Of a DNA stretch of 64,000 nucleotides, positions 59,962 to 64,000 are shown piece by piece. A program made the translations under genes and the position numbers. Source of the stretch: Rubrivivax sp. (GTDB taxonomy: Bacteria; Pseudomonadota; Gammaproteobacteria; Burkholderiales; Burkholderiaceae_C); the NCBI GenBank assembly GCA_027491255.1, contig JAIXWM010000006.1, forward strand, positions 62,001-126,000. The letters run 5' to 3'. Position 1 is the stretch's first letter; each line of letters starts with the position of its first letter. Under the pieces are notes generated by a model. That model was not told the origin of the DNA. It did not search any database and saw only the letters and a list, made by a program, of their open reading frames with translations.

Positions 59962-61035
59962 CTACATCACCACCGGTTCCGGCTCGAGCCGGATGCCGAA
60001 ACGGCCGTACACGCTTTCCTGGATCGCGCGCGCCAGCGTCACCACCTCGCCGCCGGTGGCGCCGCCGCGGTTGACGAGCACCAGCGCCTGCCGGTCGTGG
60101 ACGCCGGCGCCGCCCACGGTCTTGCCCTTCCAGCCGCAGGCGTCGATCAGCCAGCCCGCGGCGAGCTTGACGCTGCCGTCGGGCAGCGGGTAGTGCACGA
60201 CCTCGGGGTCACGCCCGATGATGTCGCGGCACTGCTCGGCGCTGACCACCGGGTTCTTGAAGAAGCTGCCGGCGTTGCCCAGCATGGCCGGGTCCGGCAG
60301 CTTGGCGCGGCGGATGACGCAGACCCAGTCGAACAGGGTGCGGGAGTCGGGATTCGTGATCCCGGTCTCGGCGACCTTGCGCTCCAGGTCGAGGTAGCCG
60401 AGCACCGGCCACCAGGGCCGCGGCAGGCGCAGGCGCACGCGCGTGATCAGGCTCTTGCCCGCCAGGTGCTGCTTGAAGGCGCTGTCGCGATAGCCGAAGC
60501 GGCACGCCGCGGCGTCGAGCACGACGCTGCGCCCGGTCACCAGGTCCACCGCCTCGAGCGACTCGAAGCGGTCCTTCAGCTCCACCCCGTAGGCGCCGAT
60601 GTTCTGCACCGGCGCCGCGCCCACGGTGCCGGGGATCAGCGCCAGGTTCTCCAAGCCCGGCCAGCCCTGCTCGAGCGTCCACTGCACGAATCCGTGCCAG
60701 TTCTCGCCAGCGCCGGCCTCGACGATCCAGGCCGTCTCGGTGGCTTCGACGAGACGCCGGCCCATGACCTCGACCTTGACGACCAGGGGCTCGACGTCAC
60801 GCGTGAAGACGACGTTGCTGCCGCCGCCGAGGATGAACTTCGGCGCCCGGCCCCAGGCCGGGTCGTCGACGAGGCGGCGCACGTCGGCGGCCGAGCGCAC
60901 GCGCACGAGGTGTTGCGCCACGGCGGGCAGGCCGAAGGTGTTGAGCTCGCGCAGCCCCACACGACTTTCCACGACCAGGGCCGACGATGCTGCGGCAGGT
61001 CGCGGGTTTTCAGGGGGAACGCTGGGGATGGGCAT
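59962..61035 (-). CDS. murB: UDP-N-acetylenolpyruvoylglucosamine reductase
   Basis: FAD enzyme of the second peptidoglycan precursor step, reducing UDP-GlcNAc-enolpyruvate with NADPH. Visible blocks: FAD-binding [48 protein letters not shown], the catalytic serine in [13 protein letters not shown], and the late glutamate in [14 protein letters not shown]. It is the longer, E. coli-like type. ATG 61035 gives 357 residues with a non-conserved first 27. Divergent from yajQ. Confidence 0.96.
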   Translation of the reverse strand: MPIPSVPPENPRPAAASSALVVESRVGLRELNTFGLPAVAQHLVRVRSAADVRRLVDDPAWGRAPKFILGGGSNVVFTRDVEPLVVKVEVMGRRLVEATETAWIVEAGAGENWHGFVQWTLEQGWPGLENLALIPGTVGAAPVQNIGAYGVELKDRFESLEAVDLVTGRSVVLDAAACRFGYRDSAFKQHLAGKSLITRVRLRLPRPWWPVLGYLDLERKVAETGITNPDSRTLFDWVCVIRRAKLPDPAMLGNAGSFFKNPVVSAEQCRDIIGRDPEVVHYPLPDGSVKLAAGWLIDACGWKGKTVGGAGVHDRQALVLVNRGGATGGEVVTLARAIQESVYGRFGIRLEPEPVVM

Positions 61036-61050
61036 GGCAGAATTTTCTCC

Positions 61051-61070
61051 GTCGTGGGCGCACCCACGAC
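61051..61070 (+). promoter_or_regulatory. perfect hairpin in the murB-yajQ divergent region
   Basis: GTCGTGGG-CGCA-CCCACGAC: 8-bp arms, four-base loop, 15 bp upstream of murB and about 52 bp upstream of yajQ. It could be an operator or a 5'-leader hairpin of yajQ; a CAGAAT hexamer (61038-61043) just before it may be the yajQ -10 element. Confidence 0.45.
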
Positions 61071-61121
61071 GCCCGCCGCGTCGCTTGCGCGCAACGTTCA
61101 CCACCCGCCACCCGCCCTGCC

Positions 61122-61622
61122 ATGCCGAGCTTCGACGTCGTCCTCGAACCGAACCTGGTGGAACTCAAGAATGCCGTCGACCAGACGGCCAAGGAGATCG
61201 GCACTCGCTTCGATTTCAAGGGCTCGAGCGCCCGTGTCGAGCTGACCGAGAAGGGCGCGTCGCGCGAACTGATGCTCTACGGCGACTCCGACTTCCAGGT
61301 CGGCCAGGTACGCGACGTGCTGCTGGCCAAGCTGACCAAGCGCGGGGTCGACATCCGCTTCCTCGACTTGTCGGCCCGGATCGAGAAGATCGGCGGCGAC
61401 AAGGTGCGACAACCAGTGGCCGTGCGCACGGGGATCGACAGCGAGAACGCGAAGAAGATCCAGGGCCTCGTCAAGCAGAGCAAGCTGAAGGTGCAGGGGC
61501 AGATCCAGGGCGATGTCGTGCGCATCAGCGGCGCCAAGCGCGACGACCTGCAGGCTGCGATCCGGCACCTGAAGACGGCCGTGACCGACCTGCCGCTGTC
61601 CTACACGAACTTTCGCGACTGA
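61122..61622 (+). CDS. yajQ: YajQ family nucleotide-binding protein
   Basis: Starts [20 protein letters not shown] and has [16 protein letters not shown] and [14 protein letters not shown] blocks ([20 protein letters not shown]), spanning two ferredoxin-like domains in 166 residues. YajQ proteins bind RNA or nucleotides; a Xanthomonas relative is a cyclic-di-GMP effector. That link is noted because a large surface protein lies in the same window, but there is no direct evidence here. ATG 61122 is the family start. Confidence 0.95.
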   Translation: MPSFDVVLEPNLVELKNAVDQTAKEIGTRFDFKGSSARVELTEKGASRELMLYGDSDFQVGQVRDVLLAKLTKRGVDIRFLDLSARIEKIGGDKVRQPVAVRTGIDSENAKKIQGLVKQSKLKVQGQIQGDVVRISGAKRDDLQAAIRHLKTAVTDLPLSYTNFRD

Positions 61623-61627
61623 GCGTG

Positions 61628-62086
61628 ATGACAGGGCGCCTGCAGGAACGGCGCCAGGTCCTGCGGCTGGGGCTGGGCGCGGTGTTGTGGCTGCCCGCCC
61701 ACGCGCCGAGCGCGGCCCCGGCGCAGTTCGTCGTACGCGCCGACCCTGGCGGCCTCTTCCTGGCACGGGGCAGGGTCAACGGACGCACGGTGGACTTCCT
61801 GCTCGACACCGGCGCCAGCGCCGTCACCCTGGGCCAGGCCCAGGCCGAGGCGCTGGGCCTGGCCTGGCGTGATGCGCCGCGGGGCCTCGCGCACACCGCG
61901 CTGGGCTCGGTCGAGGCGCGCCTGCTGGAGCTCGACGAGGTGCGGCTTGGCCCGCTGCGCGCGCAGCGCGTCGGCGCGGCAGTGCTGCCTGCAGCCTTGC
62001 CGAAGGTGCTGCTGGGCAACACCTTCCTTGGCCGCTTCGACTGGCGGCGTGAAGGGACGCTGCTGAGGCTGCGCGCGCCGCGCTGA
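61628..62086 (+). CDS. retropepsin-like aspartic protease (clan AA, 152 aa)
   Basis: A signal sequence (VLRLGLGAVLWLPAHAPSAA) precedes one aspartic-protease domain with VDFLLDTGASAVTL (Asp60 in DTGAS) and VLLGNTFLGRFDW near the end. Such bacterial proteins (TIGR02281-like) form dimers and sit in the periplasm. The substrate is not known. It starts six bases after yajQ, so they are probably co-transcribed. Confidence 0.85.
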   Translation: MTGRLQERRQVLRLGLGAVLWLPAHAPSAAPAQFVVRADPGGLFLARGRVNGRTVDFLLDTGASAVTLGQAQAEALGLAWRDAPRGLAHTALGSVEARLLELDEVRLGPLRAQRVGAAVLPAALPKVLLGNTFLGRFDWRREGTLLRLRAPR

Positions 62087-62256
62087 CCCAGGACCGTGCC
62101 GCACGTGCAGGCCGCGCACCGCGAACCCCCGCTGGCCAATCCACCCGCCCGGCATGGCCGAAGCCGCATGCGAACGGTCGTGCTAAAAACCCGTCCTGTG
62201 CTGCAGGCCGCGCACCGATGCGAGGCCGGCGACGCCCAGGGAGAAAGCGAGCCAAG

Positions 62257-63456
62257 ATGGACCTGAACTTCACCGCCGAAGAACTCGAGTTTCGCGCCCA
62301 CGTCAGGCAATGGGTCGCCGCCCACCTGCCCGCCGACATCAGCCACAAGGTCCACCACGCGCTGCGCCTGTCGCGCGACGACCTGCAGCGCTGGGCGAAG
62401 ATCCTCGGCCGCCAGGGCTGGCTGGGCTGGGGCTGGCCCAAGGAATTCGGCGGCCCCGGCTGGAACGCGGTGCAGCGCCACCTGTTCGAGGAGGAGTGCG
62501 CGCTGGCCGGCGCCCCGCGCGTGATCCCCTTCGGCCCGGTGATGGTGGCGCCGGTCATCATGGCCTTCGGCAGCCGCGAGCAGCAGCAGCGCTTCCTGCC
62601 GGGCATCGCCAGCGGCGAGGTCTGGTGGAGCCAGGGCTACAGCGAGCCGGGCTCGGGCTCCGACCTGGCCTCGCTGAAGACCCGTGCCGACCGCAAGGGC
62701 GACGTCTACGTCGTCAACGGCCAGAAGACCTGGACCACGCTGGGCCAGTACGGCGAGTGGATCTTCTGCCTCGTGCGCACCAGCCACGAGGGCAAGCCGC
62801 AGACGGGCATCAGCTTCCTGCTCATCGACATGAAGAGCCCGGGCATCACGGTGCGCCCCATCATCACACTGGACGGCGAGCACGAGGTCAACGAGGTCTG
62901 GTTCGACAACGTCGAGGTGCCGGTGGAAAACCTCGTCGGCCAGGAGAACCAGGGCTGGACCTACGCGAAATACCTGCTGTCGCACGAGCGCACCAACATC
63001 GCCGACGTGAACCGCGCCAAGCGCGAGCTCGAGCGCCTGAAGCGCATCGCCCGCGCCGAGGGGCTGTGGGACGACGTCCGGTTCCGCGACCAGATCGCGC
63101 TGCTGGAGGTGGACATCGTCGCGCTCGAGATGATGGTGCTGCGCGTGCTGTCGGCCGAGAAGAGCGGCCGCCAGAGCCTGGACGTGGCGGGCCTGCTGAA
63201 GATCCGCGGCAGCGAGATCCAGCAGCGCTACACCGAGCTGATGATGCTCGCCGCAGGCCCCTATGCCGTGCCCTTCGTCCGCGAGGCGATGGAAGCAGGC
63301 TGGCAGGGTGACCAGTCCCTGGGCGGCCTGTGGCCCGGCGGCGCCGCGCACTGCGCGCCGCTGGCCGCGACCTACTTCAACTACCGCAAGACCACGATCT
63401 ACGGCGGCTCCAACGAGGTCCAGCGCAACATCGTTGCGCAGACGATGCTCGGCTGA
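62257..63456 (+). CDS. acyl-CoA dehydrogenase, PimC-like large subunit (399 aa)
   Basis: Acyl-CoA dehydrogenase with GYSEPGSGSDLASLKTRA and VNGQKTWTTLGQYGEW in the middle and IYGGSNEVQRNIVAQ at the end. The latter has Gly-Gly where YEG-type enzymes carry the catalytic glutamate, so the base is likely elsewhere or supplied by the partner. Sequence features match the large subunit of pimeloyl-CoA dehydrogenase, which works with a PimD-like small subunit, encoded 20 bp downstream. ATG 62257 has GGGAGA upstream; substrate could be a dicarboxylyl- or aromatic-derived CoA ester. Confidence 0.92.
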   Translation: MDLNFTAEELEFRAHVRQWVAAHLPADISHKVHHALRLSRDDLQRWAKILGRQGWLGWGWPKEFGGPGWNAVQRHLFEEECALAGAPRVIPFGPVMVAPVIMAFGSREQQQRFLPGIASGEVWWSQGYSEPGSGSDLASLKTRADRKGDVYVVNGQKTWTTLGQYGEWIFCLVRTSHEGKPQTGISFLLIDMKSPGITVRPIITLDGEHEVNEVWFDNVEVPVENLVGQENQGWTYAKYLLSHERTNIADVNRAKRELERLKRIARAEGLWDDVRFRDQIALLEVDIVALEMMVLRVLSAEKSGRQSLDVAGLLKIRGSEIQQRYTELMMLAAGPYAVPFVREAMEAGWQGDQSLGGLWPGGAAHCAPLAATYFNYRKTTIYGGSNEVQRNIVAQTMLG

Positions 63457-63476
63457 CCGCAACCAGGAGCCCCACG

Positions 63477-64000
63477 ATGGACTTCGACTTCACCGAAGAG
63501 CAGAACGCGCTGCGCGACGCGGTCGCGCGCTGGGTTGATCGCGACTTCCCTTTCGAGCGCCGGCACGCATTGGCACGCGCCGGCGGTGCCAGCCGCGCCG
63601 TGTACGCCGAGCTCGCTGCGCTCGGGCTGACCGGCCTGGCCGTGCCCGAGGCCCATGGCGGCCTGGGCTACGGCCCCGTGGACGCCATGGTCGTGATGGA
63701 GGAACTCGGCCGTGGGCTCGTGCACGCGCCCTACGCCAGCGCGGCGCTCGTCGTCCCGGCGCTGCTGGTGGCGGCGCCGTCGGCGCTGCAGGCACAGTGG
63801 TTGCCACGCATCGCGGGCGGCGACGCGCTGGTCGTGCTCGCGCACCAGGAGCGCGCCGCACGCTACCGTCTGCAGCATGTCACCACGCGCGCCGTCGCGG
63901 TGGGCGACGGCTGGGCGCTCACCGGGCGCAAGAGCGTCGTGCCCGCAGGCGACGAGGCCGACGCCTGGATCGTGCCGGCGCGCTGGCGCTCAGCCGACGA
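63477..64000 (+). CDS. acyl-CoA dehydrogenase, PimD-like small subunit (partial)
   Basis: The first 174 codons of a second acyl-CoA dehydrogenase run off the window. It starts MDFDFTEEQNALRDAVARWV and continues with LGLTGLAVPEAHGGLGYGPV and VMEELGRGLVHAPYASAALV, the usual N-terminal helical domain and beginning of the beta-domain. AGGAG lies eight bases before the ATG. It is 20 bp after the PimC-like gene, so they are one operon and probably one heteromeric enzyme. Confidence 0.9.
   Translation, partial: MDFDFTEEQNALRDAVARWVDRDFPFERRHALARAGGASRAVYAELAALGLTGLAVPEAHGGLGYGPVDAMVVMEELGRGLVHAPYASAALVVPALLVAAPSALQAQWLPRIAGGDALVVLAHQERAARYRLQHVTTRAVAVGDGWALTGRKSVVPAGDEADAWIVPARWRSAD

Overview
The window is very GC-rich (my impression is about 70%), uses Gram-negative housekeeping proteins, and is densely packed with genes. 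A Burkholderiales bacterium of the Rubrivivax/Leptothrix/Comamonadaceae type fits best. The basis is the gene families present: Bug-type tripartite receptor, Entner-Doudoroff edd-eda pair, fused aminobenzoyl/salicylyl-CoA monooxygenase-reductase, and DUF2796, YaeQ and YajQ proteins. I ran no taxonomic search. I see no rRNA, tRNA, CRISPR array, complete IS element, phage or plasmid gene.

Layout. 1-5704 (minus): the end of a DMT exporter, an acyl-CoA dehydrogenase, two 102-bp hairpin elements, a crotonase and a fused flavin monooxygenase/old-yellow-enzyme protein. This looks like a CoA-linked aromatic catabolic block, with an 18-bp perfect palindrome upstream. 6160-12853: MBL-fold hydrolase, gloA, PaiB-like protein, eda-edd (minus), ChaC-like cyclotransferase, MocA-like nucleotidyltransferase. 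13230-24822: pdxH, a three-gene glycan set, DUF2796 protein, msrA, Tim44-like protein, a pseudouridine synthase, a manganese (yybP-ykoY) riboswitch with its terC gene, an SDR, a PLP-dependent dehydratase, a small orphan gene and a core-MetE.

27417-51488 (plus) is the most striking part: a five-gene operon of about 24 kb. It encodes a TolC-like outer-membrane lipoprotein, a periplasmic adaptor, a 6025-residue cadherin/VCBS-repeat surface protein with an N-terminal DUF4347 domain, a membrane adaptor with a GAF-like N-terminus, and a hybrid of PqqD-like domain, M50 site-2 protease and HlyD adaptor. No ABC ATPase is present in the operon or elsewhere in the window. A large divergent membrane protein of unknown function (24907-26967) lies upstream.

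51639-56052 (plus) is a four-gene catabolic operon resembling phthalate-type degradation: dihydrodiol dehydrogenase-like oxidoreductase, Bug solute receptor, Rieske oxygenase, class II aldolase-type decarboxylase. 56159-64000 holds small conserved genes, an aldo/keto reductase, an RlmN-like radical SAM protein, yaeQ, a GNAT, murB, yajQ, a retropepsin-like protease, and a pair of acyl-CoA dehydrogenases of PimC/PimD type, the second cut by the window edge.

Two families of dispersed non-coding elements stand out. One is the pair of 102-bp hairpins (2082-2408), whose internal motifs are conserved while their stems differ. The other is a MITE-like family with related inverted ends (about 160 bp complete) whose copies and end fragments sit mostly right after stop codons.
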